63,804 nucleotides of DNA from Pseudomonas fluorescens (GTDB taxonomy: Bacteria > Pseudomonadota > Gammaproteobacteria > Pseudomonadales > Pseudomonadaceae): the NCBI RefSeq assembly GCF_018614775.1, contig NZ_JAGGOF010000087.1, positions 1-63,804 of the forward strand, in the 5' to 3' direction. How positions within the stretch are numbered: the first letter of the stretch is position 1; every line of letters begins with the position of its first letter. Shown one piece after another: positions 33,797 through 42,154 of this stretch. The position numbers and the translations under genes are program-made. The notes beneath the pieces were generated by a model. The model was given only the letters and a program-made list of their open reading frames with translations, did not search any database and was not told the origin of the DNA.

Positions 33797-33823
33797 TTGC
33801 GCACTAATTATTAGCGCTATACA
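33797..33823 (+). promoter_or_regulatory. Predicted ohr promoter with OhrR operator
   Basis: TATACA at 33818-33823 is a good -10; TTGCGC at 33797-33802 is a possible -35 at 15 bases, or CTTGCG-type variants nearby. Between them lies the perfect palindrome CTAATTATTAG (33804-33814) inside GCGC flanks (33799-33817). A repressor here would block polymerase directly. Two further TTAGCGC repeats follow in the leader (33840-33846 and 33855-33861). Confidence 0.6.
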
Positions 33824-33889
33824 TTCTCTCCACACCTACTTAGCGCGCAAACATTTAGCGCAGAATAACCACTCAAGCGAGGCTTCCAA

Positions 33890-34309
33890 ATGCAAACTCT
33901 CTACACAGCAATCGCAACCTCCACCGGCGGCCGTGATGGTCGTGCGATCTCCAGCGACAACATTCTCGACGTCAAACTCGCCACACCTAAAGAACTCGGC
34001 GGCGCCGGCGGTGCAGCGACCAACCCTGAGCAATTGTTCGCCGCTGGCTACTCGGCCTGCTTCATCGGCGCGTTGAAATTCGTTGCCAGCCAAAGCAAAC
34101 GCAAGATCCCGGATGACGCCTCGATCACCGCTCATGTCGGCATCGGCCAGATTCCTGGTGGTTTCGGTCTCGATATCGATCTGCACATCAGCTTGCCGGG
34201 CCTGGACCAGACCGACGCGCAGAGCCTGGTGGACGCAGCTCACCAGGTCTGCCCGTACTCCAACGCCACCCGTGGCAACGTTGATGTGCGCCTGCACGTC
34301 GCCGTCTAA
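33890..34309 (+). CDS. ohr: Ohr organic hydroperoxide reductase
   Basis: A 139-residue Ohr/OsmC-family peroxidase that reduces organic hydroperoxides using lipoyl thiols. The two catalytic cysteines are in AAGYSACFIGAL near residue 59 and HQVCPYSNATRGN near 123, with the conserved arginine in TGGRDGRA near 18. The leader carries an OhrR-type operator, and ohrR itself is upstream. A secreted esterase-like gene follows 35 bases later and may be read from the same promoter. Confidence 0.95.
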   Translation: MQTLYTAIATSTGGRDGRAISSDNILDVKLATPKELGGAGGAATNPEQLFAAGYSACFIGALKFVASQSKRKIPDDASITAHVGIGQIPGGFGLDIDLHISLPGLDQTDAQSLVDAAHQVCPYSNATRGNVDVRLHVAV

Positions 34310-34344
34310 CCCCTGAGTCCGGACTCGAACCTAAGGACACGCAC

Positions 34345-35358
34345 ATGAACACGCTCAGCAAAGCCTTGACCGGTACCCTTCTCGCACTCAGCGTCAGCAG
34401 CGCCTTCGCCGACGGCATCGTCGAACACAACACCCAGGCTTTTCTGGATGCGCTGAACGCCGGTACCGGCAAGCCACTGGAGCAACTGTCGCCCAAGGAC
34501 GCCCGCGCCGTGCTGGTCGGCGCGCAGGCGGGGGCCAAGCTGACCTTGCCCAAGGCCGATGTCAGCGAGAAAACCATCCAGGCCGATGGCCAGTCGATCA
34601 GCCTGACCATCGTCCGGCCAGCCGGGGTCAAGGGTGAGTTACCCGTGTTCATGTTCTTCCACGGCGGCGGCTGGGTATTGGGCGACTTCCCCACCCACGA
34701 GCGGCTGGTACGGGATCTGGTGGCGGGCTCGGGCGCCGTCGCGGTGTTCGTCAACTACACGCCTTCACCCGAGGCGCATTATCCAGTGGCGATCAACCAG
34801 GCCTACGCTGCGACGAAATGGGTGGCCGAGCATGGCAAAGAGCTCAATGTCGACGGCAAGCGCCTGGCTGTAGCGGGCAACAGCGTTGGTGGCAACATGG
34901 CGGCCGTCGTGGCGCTGATGGCCAAGGACAAAGGCACGCCGGCCATCCGCTTCCAGGCGCTGCTGTGGCCGGTGACCGATGCCAGCTTCGAGACCGCGTC
35001 CTACAACCAGTTCGCCGAAGGGCACTTCCTCAGCAAGAACATGATGAAGTGGTTCTGGGATAACTACACCACCGACGCCGGTCAGCGCGGTGAGATTTAT
35101 GCCTCGCCGCTACGGGCCAGTACCGCGCAACTCAGGGGCCTGCCGCCAGCGCTGGTCCAGACCGCCGAGGCTGATGTACTGCGCGACGAAGGTGAAGCCT
35201 ATGCGCGCAAACTGGACGCCGCCGGCGTGCCGGTCACGGCCGTGCGCTACAACGGCATGATCCACGACTACGGTTTGCTCAACGTGGTCAGCCAGGTGCC
35301 AGCGGTGCGTTCGGCGATGTTGCAGGTCTCTGAAGAACTCAAGCAGCACTTGAAGTAA
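34345..35358 (+). CDS. Exported alpha/beta hydrolase, HSL family
   Basis: A 337-residue esterase-type hydrolase with an N-terminal signal peptide ending about SSAFADG (residue 23). The HGGG oxyanion motif is in FFHGGGWVLGD near 105, the nucleophile Ser in AGNSVGGNMAA near 180, the acid in TAEADVLRDEGE near 272, and the histidine in MIHDYGLLN near 305. Placed 35 bases after ohr with no terminator, so probably co-transcribed and peroxide-induced. Export to the periplasm and ester hydrolysis are predicted; the substrate is unknown. Confidence 0.86.
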   Translation: MNTLSKALTGTLLALSVSSAFADGIVEHNTQAFLDALNAGTGKPLEQLSPKDARAVLVGAQAGAKLTLPKADVSEKTIQADGQSISLTIVRPAGVKGELPVFMFFHGGGWVLGDFPTHERLVRDLVAGSGAVAVFVNYTPSPEAHYPVAINQAYAATKWVAEHGKELNVDGKRLAVAGNSVGGNMAAVVALMAKDKGTPAIRFQALLWPVTDASFETASYNQFAEGHFLSKNMMKWFWDNYTTDAGQRGEIYASPLRASTAQLRGLPPALVQTAEADVLRDEGEAYARKLDAAGVPVTAVRYNGMIHDYGLLNVVSQVPAVRSAMLQVSEELKQHLK

Positions 35359-35373
35359 CGGACAGTGGAGGGC

Positions 35374-35460
35374 TGTGGGAGCAAGGCTTGCCCGCGATGA
35401 AAACAGCGCGGTATCTCTGGAACCGAGGTGCCTGCATCGCGAGCAAGCTTTGCTCCCACA
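35374..35460. repeat. REPIN, GTGGGAGCAAGGCTTG variant
   Basis: GTGGGAGCAAGGCTTGCCCGCG at the left and CGCGAGCAAGCTTTGCTCCCAC at the right. The loop includes GGAACCGAGGTGCCTGC, also seen in the degenerate copy at 41.9 kb, so the two share a recent ancestor. Confidence 0.85.
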
Positions 35461-35515
35461 CAAGCTTTACCTCAGACCCTACCCTGCCACTGAACCAACA
35501 TGATCCAGCAGAAAT

Positions 35516-35547
35516 AAAAAAGCCCGACTCAATGGTCGGGCTTTTTT
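35516..35547. terminator. Intrinsic terminator downstream of efp
   Basis: AGCCCGAC/GTCGGGCT with a 6-base loop, A run on the left and T run on the right. It lies 18 bases after the efp stop (minus strand) and can also stop plus-strand transcription from the hydrolase gene. Confidence 0.88.
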
Positions 35548-35564
35548 CATACAAAAAACTTCGC

Positions 35565-36134
35565 TTATTTAGCGCGGCCTTTGTAGGAACCGCCTTCGCG
35601 GGTATCGATCTCGATCATGTCGCCGATTTCGATGAAGTCAGCGACCGACAGTTCGGTACCGTTCTTCAGTTTGGCAGGCTTCATCACCTTGCCGGAAGTG
35701 TCACCGCGAGCGGAGCCTTCGGTGTAGTCAACCTGACGCACGATGGTGGTCGGCAGCTCTACGGATACCAGGCGCTCTTCGAAGAACACGGCTTCGCAGA
35801 CGTCGGTCATGCCTTCTTCGATAAATGGCAGAACGCTTTCGATGTCTTCGGCGTTCAGCTCGTACATGGTGTAGTCAGTGGTGTCCATGAACGTGTAGGT
35901 GTCGCCGCTGATGAAGGACAGGGTCGCTTCCTTGCGGTCGAGGATCACGTCGTCCAGTTTGTCGTCGGCGCTGTAGACGATCTCGGTCTTGTAACCGGTC
36001 AGCAGGTTCTTCAGCTTGGTCTTCATGATCGCGCTGTTACGACCCGACTTGGTGAACTCAGCTTTCTGAACCAGCCAAGGATCGTTTTCGAGACGGATCA
36101 CGGTCCCGGGTTTCAGTTCTTTACCAGTTTTCAT
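35565..36134 (-). CDS. efp: Elongation factor P
   Basis: A 189-residue EF-P, which relieves ribosome stalling at polyproline. The modified-residue loop reads EFTKSGRNSA with arginine at position 32. This is the EF-P type rhamnosylated on Arg32 in Pseudomonas rather than lysylated on lysine. The three beta-barrel domains run to a C-terminal FIEIGDMIEIDTREGGSY. The gene for its modification enzyme, earP, lies 48 bases upstream in the same direction, so the two form an operon. Confidence 0.96.
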   Translation of the reverse strand: MKTGKELKPGTVIRLENDPWLVQKAEFTKSGRNSAIMKTKLKNLLTGYKTEIVYSADDKLDDVILDRKEATLSFISGDTYTFMDTTDYTMYELNAEDIESVLPFIEEGMTDVCEAVFFEERLVSVELPTTIVRQVDYTEGSARGDTSGKVMKPAKLKNGTELSVADFIEIGDMIEIDTREGGSYKGRAK

Positions 36135-36182
36135 TGCGAATATCCGAATTTGGATGGGATTTACAAAAATCTAGGCCGCGTA

Positions 36183-37316
36183 TCATATCCAATTTCCATA
36201 AAACTTCACCAGCGCTGCGGCAAGATCGGCTCGCGAGGCCTGTTCCAGAGACCATGCCTGGGCATGTTCGGCCAGTTCCTGCTGCTGTTCGCGGCAGGCT
36301 CTCCAGTGTTCGGCCATGTCCTGGCCGGCGTTCCAGGCCCGCCAGAGACCGCTGATCGCTTTTTCCGCCGCCGCCGAAAGCCCCCGGGTGTAGAGCCGGA
36401 GAAACGCCTCGAGCTTTTCCAAGTGAACGTCCTCTTCCTGCTGGTAGATGTGCCAGAGCAGCGGCCGACCGGCCCACTGGGCACGGACGAAGGAGTCTTC
36501 GCCACGCACCGCATTGAAATCGCAGCACCACAGCAGTTGATCGTACTGATCCTGGCGAATGAACGGCAGTACCTGCACCGTCAGGGAGCCGCGTCGATGC
36601 ACTGCGCCCACCGTCAGGCCATCGACCCCGAGCCAACGCTCGACATCACCCAGCACCCGGCCCTCGGGCACCACAGCATGAAACGCCTGGGTATCGGCGG
36701 CCAGGGTGTCGAACCAACTGGCCAGCCCGGCGTTTTCATAGGCAAACAGCGAGATCAGGCAAGCGTCCGGCGCCCGATCGACGCCCAGCCCTTGCAGGAA
36801 AATTCGCTGCGCCCCGGCATCCTGCTGAAATTGCCGACGGCGCTCCACAAGACCCGCCTCACGCAGCAGGCCACCGGTGCCCTGCTGGAAGCCTGGAAAA
36901 AAGAAATATTTCTGCACGTGTTTGTATTTGACCGACGGCAAGCCGTGGCATCCGATCACCCAGTCCTCGGCGCTCAAGTAATCGAGGTTCATCCACAACG
37001 GCGTGGTCGGGCGCGCAGCCATCGCATCCATATAAGCGCCCGGCAATTGGCAGGCAAAGGCCGCGATCACCACGTCGGCCGCCTCGGTGGCCGGCCACGC
37101 CTCGGGCCAGTGACGCACCTCCACCCCCTGCTGCCATTGCTCGGACAGCGTGACATCAACTTCCGGACACAGCCGCTCGAACGCCCGCAGGTCATCGACC
37201 CACAGCCGCACCGCGCATTGATGCTCGGCCACCAATTGCCGAGCCAGGCGCCAGGTGACCCCAATGTCGCCAAAGTTATCGACGACGGTGCAAAAAATAT
37301 CCCAGCGCACGGCCAT
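36183..37316 (-). CDS. earP: EarP, protein-arginine rhamnosyltransferase for EF-P
   Basis: A 377-residue GT-B glycosyltransferase that attaches rhamnose from dTDP-rhamnose to Arg32 of EF-P. The N-terminal catalytic motif is DNFGDIGVTWRLARQL with the known key aspartates at positions 13 and 17. The C-terminal domain has the nucleotide-sugar site near residues 270-280 (CDFNAVRGEDSFVRAQWAG). It is first in the earP-efp operon. Modification is needed for full EF-P activity in this genus. Confidence 0.94.
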   Translation of the reverse strand: MAVRWDIFCTVVDNFGDIGVTWRLARQLVAEHQCAVRLWVDDLRAFERLCPEVDVTLSEQWQQGVEVRHWPEAWPATEAADVVIAAFACQLPGAYMDAMAARPTTPLWMNLDYLSAEDWVIGCHGLPSVKYKHVQKYFFFPGFQQGTGGLLREAGLVERRRQFQQDAGAQRIFLQGLGVDRAPDACLISLFAYENAGLASWFDTLAADTQAFHAVVPEGRVLGDVERWLGVDGLTVGAVHRRGSLTVQVLPFIRQDQYDQLLWCCDFNAVRGEDSFVRAQWAGRPLLWHIYQQEEDVHLEKLEAFLRLYTRGLSAAAEKAISGLWRAWNAGQDMAEHWRACREQQQELAEHAQAWSLEQASRADLAAALVKFYGNWI

Positions 37317-37437
37317 TCCCGACTCCCTGTGGCAAAGGCCTGATTGTCCCGAATAAACCCGGCGTGCAGAAGAGCCGACGGCGATTAATCTTCATGCGAC
37401 AATCACCGCCTACCCATGCCCCTGCCAGGAAGCAGCC

Positions 37438-37836
37438 ATGCCTGATTACCCGCCCGCCCCGCGTCTTTCAGCCCTGAAATTGACCGTCAGCATCGCCCTC
37501 GGCCTGTGGCTGGGCTTCCTTGCCATCGTCCTGACGGGCTGGTTGCTGTCGAAATACCTCCTCGGCGAGCCACTGGCGCCGGTCGCTGCGGCCGTGCATC
37601 AACTGGCGCAACCGCCGGCGGTACCAGCCGCAGTGCAACCGGCCCCGGAACCGCCTACGCCGATGTTCGAGCAGTACCAGCAAAACCTGCAGCGCAACGA
37701 GCAGCGGCAAGCCCTCGATCAGGCTCGTAACAACCCCCGCAACCTGTCCAACCCCAAGTGCCAGTTCTGGCTGCAGCAGGACCAGACCGCGCCCAATGAA
37801 AAAAGCCGCGCCAACGTCCTGCAATTCTGCGAATGA
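37438..37836 (+). CDS. Small membrane-anchored proline-rich protein, unknown
   Basis: A 132-residue protein with a single transmembrane helix near residues 15-38 (LTVSIALGLWLGFLAIVLTG), a Pro/Ala-rich linker (about 50-78) and a polar tail ending CQFWLQQDQTAPNEKSRANVLQFCE with two cysteines. I do not recognise the family. AGGA lies just before the ATG. Its stop overlaps the start of the next gene by four bases (ATGA), so the product may act with that GreA-C-like protein. Confidence 0.72.
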   Translation: MPDYPPAPRLSALKLTVSIALGLWLGFLAIVLTGWLLSKYLLGEPLAPVAAAVHQLAQPPAVPAAVQPAPEPPTPMFEQYQQNLQRNEQRQALDQARNNPRNLSNPKCQFWLQQDQTAPNEKSRANVLQFCE

Positions 37837-38321
37837 TCATGAACAAGCAAACTGTCCACCAACTGATTCTCGACAAGCTCAAGATCGATCTCGAGATCGC
37901 CGAACGCGCAGCCCAAACCGCGTATGAGACCGCGACCCACGAAGAAAATGTCGCCGAGAACAAATACGACACCCTCGGCCTGGAAGCTTCCTACCTCGCC
38001 GCAGGGCAAGCCAGGCGCGTGGAAGAAATCCGCCAGGCCCTCGCCCTTTGCCAGAACCTGGTACTCAGGCCCTACGACGAGCAGCGCGGGATCCAGGTGG
38101 GGACGTTGATCGGGCTGGAAGATCAAGACGGTCGCCAGCAATGGCTGTTCCTGGGACCGGATGCGGCGGGGTTGAAGGTTTCGCTGGTGGGGCAACCGAT
38201 CACCGTCATCACCCCTCGCTCGCCGCTGGGCCGAGGCCTGCTGGGCAAGTCCGAAGGGGATGAAGTGGAGATCGTCGTGGCGGGTGCCCGGCAACACTTT
38301 GCTGTCACCGAGGCGATCTAG
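37833..38321 (+). CDS. GreA/GreB C-terminal-domain-like protein
   Basis: A 162-residue protein with a helical first half (KLKIDLEIAERAAQTAYETATHEENVAENKYDTLGLE, residues 14-50) and a second half like the FKBP-fold C-terminal domain of GreA/GreB, ending ITPRSPLGRGLLGKSEGDEVEIVVAGARQHFAV. The coiled coil is shorter than in true Gre factors, and the acidic tip pair that restarts RNA polymerase is not clearly present. It may bind RNA polymerase without cleavage activity. Start ATG 37833 or 37839. Co-translated with the small membrane protein before it. Confidence 0.72.
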   Translation: MIMNKQTVHQLILDKLKIDLEIAERAAQTAYETATHEENVAENKYDTLGLEASYLAAGQARRVEEIRQALALCQNLVLRPYDEQRGIQVGTLIGLEDQDGRQQWLFLGPDAAGLKVSLVGQPITVITPRSPLGRGLLGKSEGDEVEIVVAGARQHFAVTEAI

Positions 38322-38330
38322 AAACGCGGT

Positions 38331-39305
38331 TCAATGCACCGGCAGTTCGACGCCGTCGAACAGTTCTTCGAGTTCCTGCTTGTTGTGGCACTGGATGGCC
38401 TTGGCCATGACCTCCCGGGTCAGGTGCGGGGCGAATTTCTCGATGAAATCGCACATGAACCCCCGCAGGAAGGTGCCGCGTCGGAAGCCGATCTTGGTCA
38501 CGCTGGATTCGAACAACTCGCTGGCATCGAGCACCACCAGGTCATTGTCGAGCTTGGTGTCGACGGCCATTTTCGCCACGATGCCAACGCCCAGGCCAAG
38601 GCGCACGTAGGTCTTGATCACGTCGGCGTCGGCCGCGGTGAACACCACTTTGGGGGTCAGGCCCCGGTGGCTGAAGGCTTCGTCGAGCTTCGACCGGCCG
38701 GTGAAACCGAAGACGTAGGTCACGATCGGGTATTCGGCCAGGGCTTCGAGGGTCAGCTTCGGCAACTTGGTCAGCGGGTGGCCCTGGGGCACCACCACGC
38801 AACGATTCCAGCGGTAGCACGGCATCATCACCAGGTCGCCGAACAACTCCAGGGCCTCGGTGGCAATGGCGAAGTCCACCGTGCCGTCGGCGGCCATTTC
38901 GGCGATCTGCATCGGCGAGCCCTGATGCATGTGCAACGCAACGTCCGGGTACTGCTTGATGAAATTGCTGATCACCGGCGGCAGCGCATAACGGGCCTGG
39001 GTGTGGGTGGTGGCAATCGACAGGGTGCCTTTTTTCTCGTTGGAGAATTCCTGGGCGATCTGCTTGATGCTTTCGACCTTGCGCAGGATCTCGCCCGCCG
39101 TGGTGATGATGCGCTCGCCGGCCGGGGTCACGCGGGTCAGGTGTTTGCCGCTGCGGGCGAAAACTTCGACACCGAGTTCGTCTTCCAACAGGCGGATCTG
39201 TTTGCTGATGCCGGGTTGCGACGTGTAGAGGCTCTGGGCGGTAGCGGAAACGTTGAGGTCGTGGTGCGCCACTTCCCAGATGTAGCGCAGTTGTTGAAGC
39301 TTCAT
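38331..39305 (-). CDS. cysB: CysB, LysR-type master regulator of cysteine biosynthesis
   Basis: A 324-residue LysR regulator with the full CysB pattern: MKLQQLRYIWEVAHHDLNVSATAQSLYTSQPG split across the first 32 residues, the effector domain beginning near 95 (TTHTQARYALPPVI), and ADADVIKTYVRLGLGVGIVA near 230. CysB responds to N-acetylserine and activates sulfate uptake and reduction. It converges on the GreA-C-like gene with only 9 bases between stops. Confidence 0.95.
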   Translation of the reverse strand: MKLQQLRYIWEVAHHDLNVSATAQSLYTSQPGISKQIRLLEDELGVEVFARSGKHLTRVTPAGERIITTAGEILRKVESIKQIAQEFSNEKKGTLSIATTHTQARYALPPVISNFIKQYPDVALHMHQGSPMQIAEMAADGTVDFAIATEALELFGDLVMMPCYRWNRCVVVPQGHPLTKLPKLTLEALAEYPIVTYVFGFTGRSKLDEAFSHRGLTPKVVFTAADADVIKTYVRLGLGVGIVAKMAVDTKLDNDLVVLDASELFESSVTKIGFRRGTFLRGFMCDFIEKFAPHLTREVMAKAIQCHNKQELEELFDGVELPVH

Positions 39306-39415
39306 ATGAATCCCTCAAAGCAGTTGGACGTCACGGGCATCAGCGACGGTATATAACTATATGAAAGGTTTTGACAATAAATCTAGAACTTTTTATAAAA
39401 GGCCATCATATAGCC

Positions 39416-39916
39416 TCATGCCTCTCCTTGGCGTCGCCGCTGCACCAGCGGCACCAGGTAGACCGGCACCCGGGACAACTGCAGTACCCGGGCGGCGGTC
39501 CTGCCCAAGGGGCTTTCACCATCCGCCCCCTGGCAATGACTGCCGACGATCAGCAAATCGACCGAGAGTTTCGCCGCCTGCTCGAGAATGACCTGGGACG
39601 GATCACCCTGGAATACCCTGACCGATCTGATCAGTTGCAAGTCCTGCTGCCCCTCCCCCAACTCTTCGCGAAAACTGTCGAGAACCCGTTGTTCGATGTT
39701 GGCCATCACCGTATTCAGACCCTGCCGATGGAATTCGTTCAGCGCCTGCTCATCGAGATAGCTTTGCAACACCGATTCGGCGAACAACCCCATTGGCTCT
39801 ACCGCATGCACCACATACAACTCGGCTTTAAACGTCCGTGCCAACGCCAAGGCATGCTGCATCACATAAGGGGCGTAGAGCCCCAGGTCTGTGGCGTACA
39901 GCATCGAACGAATCAT
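39416..39916 (-). CDS. Universal stress protein (UspA family)
   Basis: A 166-residue Usp-fold protein. The N-terminal strand MIRSMLYATDLG and the ATP-binding tail GSHCQGADGESPLGRTAARVLQLSRVPV give the G-x2-G-x9-G(S/T)-like pattern of ATP-binding Usp proteins, here with slightly altered spacing. A role in stress survival is likely. It stands alone between cysB and the nucleotidase gene. Confidence 0.85.
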   Translation of the reverse strand: MIRSMLYATDLGLYAPYVMQHALALARTFKAELYVVHAVEPMGLFAESVLQSYLDEQALNEFHRQGLNTVMANIEQRVLDSFREELGEGQQDLQLIRSVRVFQGDPSQVILEQAAKLSVDLLIVGSHCQGADGESPLGRTAARVLQLSRVPVYLVPLVQRRRQGEA

Positions 39917-40012
39917 GAGACCTCCTCGCGTGCCAGAATGGCGGAGATGGATTCAGCTTAGCAGCGCCTCGGGGTCCATGACGTTCCGCTTGGCGCCCTG
40001 AACAAGCGGCCA

Positions 40013-40918
40013 TCAGGGCTTCAACTCATTACTGATGCCATGGGGGACGTGCCCCGTGGCGACCACTTCGCGGGCGAGCTCGCAGTGACCGGTCTGGTCG
40101 TCGAAGAACACGTCGGCGGCGAAGGCTTCGAGGAATGCCGACTTGGTCAGGCCGCCGAGGAACAGCGATTCATCCAGGCGGATATCCCACTCGCGCAAGG
40201 TACGGATGACCCGCTCGTGGGCCGGTGCCGAACGGGCCGTCACCAGCGCCGTGCGGATGGGACAGGCGTCCTCGGGAAATTCGCGCTGCAGTGCATTGAG
40301 CGCCGCCAGGAAGCCCTTGAACGGCCCGCCTCGCAAGGGCTCGCGCGCCGACTGCCGTTCGCTGGCCTGGAACGCCTCCAGACCACCGGCCTGATAGACG
40401 CGCTCCGATTCATCGGAAAACAGCACCGCGTCGCCATCGAAGGCAATCCGCAGTTCTTCGCTGGCGGCACGGCTGGCACCGCCAGACAGAATGGTCGCAG
40501 CCGCGAACCCGGCGTCCAGGGCACTGCGCACGTCCTCGGCGTGAGTGGACAAAAACAGATCGCAGCCGAACGCCTTGAGGTAGGGATAAGGACTGCGACC
40601 GCCGGCAAATGCGGCGCGCGAGATCGCCAGGCCATAGTGATGGATCGAGTTGAACACCCGCAGGCCGGTGTCGGCGCTGTTGCGCGAGACCAGGATCACC
40701 TCGACCCGGGCTCGACCCAGGTGCGCATTGAGGCTCAGCAGCTTTTGCACGAGGGCGAATGCATCCCCCGGTTCCAGCACTTCGTCTTCATGTTCGATCT
40801 GGTATTGCCGGTAGGCCTCGACGCCGCCCGACAGGTACACCTTGTGGCTTTCACTCAGGTCAAACAGCGCCCGCGACGAAATCGCCAGCACCAGCTTGTC
40901 GTCAATGTTGTTTGCCAT
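40013..40918 (-). CDS. Cytosolic 5'-nucleotidase, NT5C1 family
   Basis: A 301-residue protein matching the bacterial NT5C1-like 5'-nucleotidase family, which dephosphorylates nucleoside monophosphates. The start VLAISSRALFDLSESHKVY lies where HAD-type motif I is expected. ILVSRNSADTGLRVFNSIHHYGL near 75 holds motif II-like Ser, and AADVFFDDQTGHCE near 267 the acidic metal motif. The usual first aspartate is replaced by Ser-Ser-Arg in this family. Confidence 0.8.
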   Translation of the reverse strand: MANNIDDKLVLAISSRALFDLSESHKVYLSGGVEAYRQYQIEHEDEVLEPGDAFALVQKLLSLNAHLGRARVEVILVSRNSADTGLRVFNSIHHYGLAISRAAFAGGRSPYPYLKAFGCDLFLSTHAEDVRSALDAGFAAATILSGGASRAASEELRIAFDGDAVLFSDESERVYQAGGLEAFQASERQSAREPLRGGPFKGFLAALNALQREFPEDACPIRTALVTARSAPAHERVIRTLREWDIRLDESLFLGGLTKSAFLEAFAADVFFDDQTGHCELAREVVATGHVPHGISNELKP

Positions 40919-40935
40919 GTCGCCCCCATTCCCCT

Positions 40936-41889
40936 TCAGCGGTTGCGTTGATCGACAAACGCCAACGCCTGGTACAAAGCTTCGATCCTCGGCAGCTCAC
41001 ACCCCACCGCTTTTGCCGCCGCCAGTGGCCGGCGATAGATGGCGTCCAGCTCCAGCGCCCGCTTGTGAGAATAATCGTGATACATGCTCGGCCAATAGTC
41101 GGGCATCTTCTCGGTCATCGAGAACAGATACTCGGCGTAACCCGGGGCGATGTGATGACCGCAGGCCTGCGCACCGCGCACCACCTCCCTCATCAGTGCC
41201 CGGATCAATTGGCGGCTGGCATCGTCGGCCATCAACGGCGTGGTGCTTGCCCCCAGCAGCACCGAAAGACCGTTGTAGGGCACATTCCACACCAGCTTCT
41301 GCCAACGGGCCTGTTGCAGGTCCGGCATGGCCTGGGAGTCGATACCGGCGCGGCGGAACAGCGCCGCAGCCTCTTCGACAATCGCCATGCGTTCAGCCTG
41401 ATCGGCGCACGGACCGCTGTGGTAACCGACATTGACCGCCCCCAGCGCCTGGTGGGCGATAATGCCGGGGCCGACACGATGCACGCAGACCAGGCACAGG
41501 CCGCCCAACACGTGCAGCGATTCAGGTAACAGCGGCCGCAGGTCCTCCTCGACATCCAGGCCGTTCTGCAGCAGCAGGACTTTTGCACCGTCGGCCGCGG
41601 CCTGGAGGATGGCCGGGGCCAGGTCGGCGTTGCTGGTGGTCTTGGCGCCGACCAGCAGCCAATCGCAGGGCGGCATATCGGCTGCCGAGCGATACGCCTG
41701 GACCGGGTCGAGGGTCAGCGCGCCATGCACCGTGCTGTCGACCTGCAAGCCGCGCTCGACCACGGCTGCGAATTCGCTGCGCAGTAAAAAGTGCACATCA
41801 AAACCGGCCCGCGCCAGCAGCACGCCATAGAACCCGCCAATCGCCCCGGTGCCGATCATGCCAATCCGCGGTTTTACCCCTGCCTGCAT
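40936..41889 (-). CDS. 2-dehydropantoate 2-reductase (PanE)-like protein
   Basis: A 317-residue ketopantoate reductase family enzyme, NADPH-dependent. The N-terminal Rossmann motif is IGMIGTGAIGGFYGVLLARAG, the substrate lysine is in the ARWQKLVWNVPYNGLS segment near 195, and SMYHDYSHKRALELDAIY near 265 has the second conserved block. GAGGAG precedes ATG 41889; the longer frame from 42000 covers a degenerate REPIN and is not used. Pseudomonads often carry several PanE homologues, so its part in pantothenate synthesis is not certain. It lies 17 bases upstream of the nucleotidase gene in one operon. Confidence 0.84.
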   Translation of the reverse strand: MQAGVKPRIGMIGTGAIGGFYGVLLARAGFDVHFLLRSEFAAVVERGLQVDSTVHGALTLDPVQAYRSAADMPPCDWLLVGAKTTSNADLAPAILQAAADGAKVLLLQNGLDVEEDLRPLLPESLHVLGGLCLVCVHRVGPGIIAHQALGAVNVGYHSGPCADQAERMAIVEEAAALFRRAGIDSQAMPDLQQARWQKLVWNVPYNGLSVLLGASTTPLMADDASRQLIRALMREVVRGAQACGHHIAPGYAEYLFSMTEKMPDYWPSMYHDYSHKRALELDAIYRRPLAAAKAVGCELPRIEALYQALAFVDQRNR

Positions 41890-41918
41890 CTTTGCGACTC
41901 CTCTGGTAAAGCGGTGAA

Positions 41919-41998
41919 AGCGAGCCTTGCCCGCGAGGAAGTCTACCCGTTTACCCTTGAACCGAGGTGCCTTCATCGTGGGCAAGCCTTGCGCCGGC
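41919..41998. repeat. Degenerate REPIN
   Basis: GCGAGCCTTGCCCGCGAGG on the left and CATCGTGGGCAAGCCTTGCGC on the right, with ACCGAGGTGCC in the loop as in the copy at 35.4 kb. Both outer ends have lost the GTGGGAG box. Confidence 0.62.
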
Positions 41999-42154
41999 AA
42001 AAGCTGGACAAATCCCCTTGAAACCTGCCCCTGCCCATTGTCGAGCCCCCTCGTAACGCGATAAGGTTCGGCTCCCCGACGCGCTTAACATTCGCTGTGC
42101 ACCGCCGCGCGGGGATCGCTGGCGGCCGGCACCCGTGACCTGACGAGTAACACG

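Noticed and set aside
35388..37343. A 651-residue plus-strand frame across efp and earP
   Set aside because: It starts in a REPIN, runs through a terminator and opposes two well-identified genes; there is no family resemblance.
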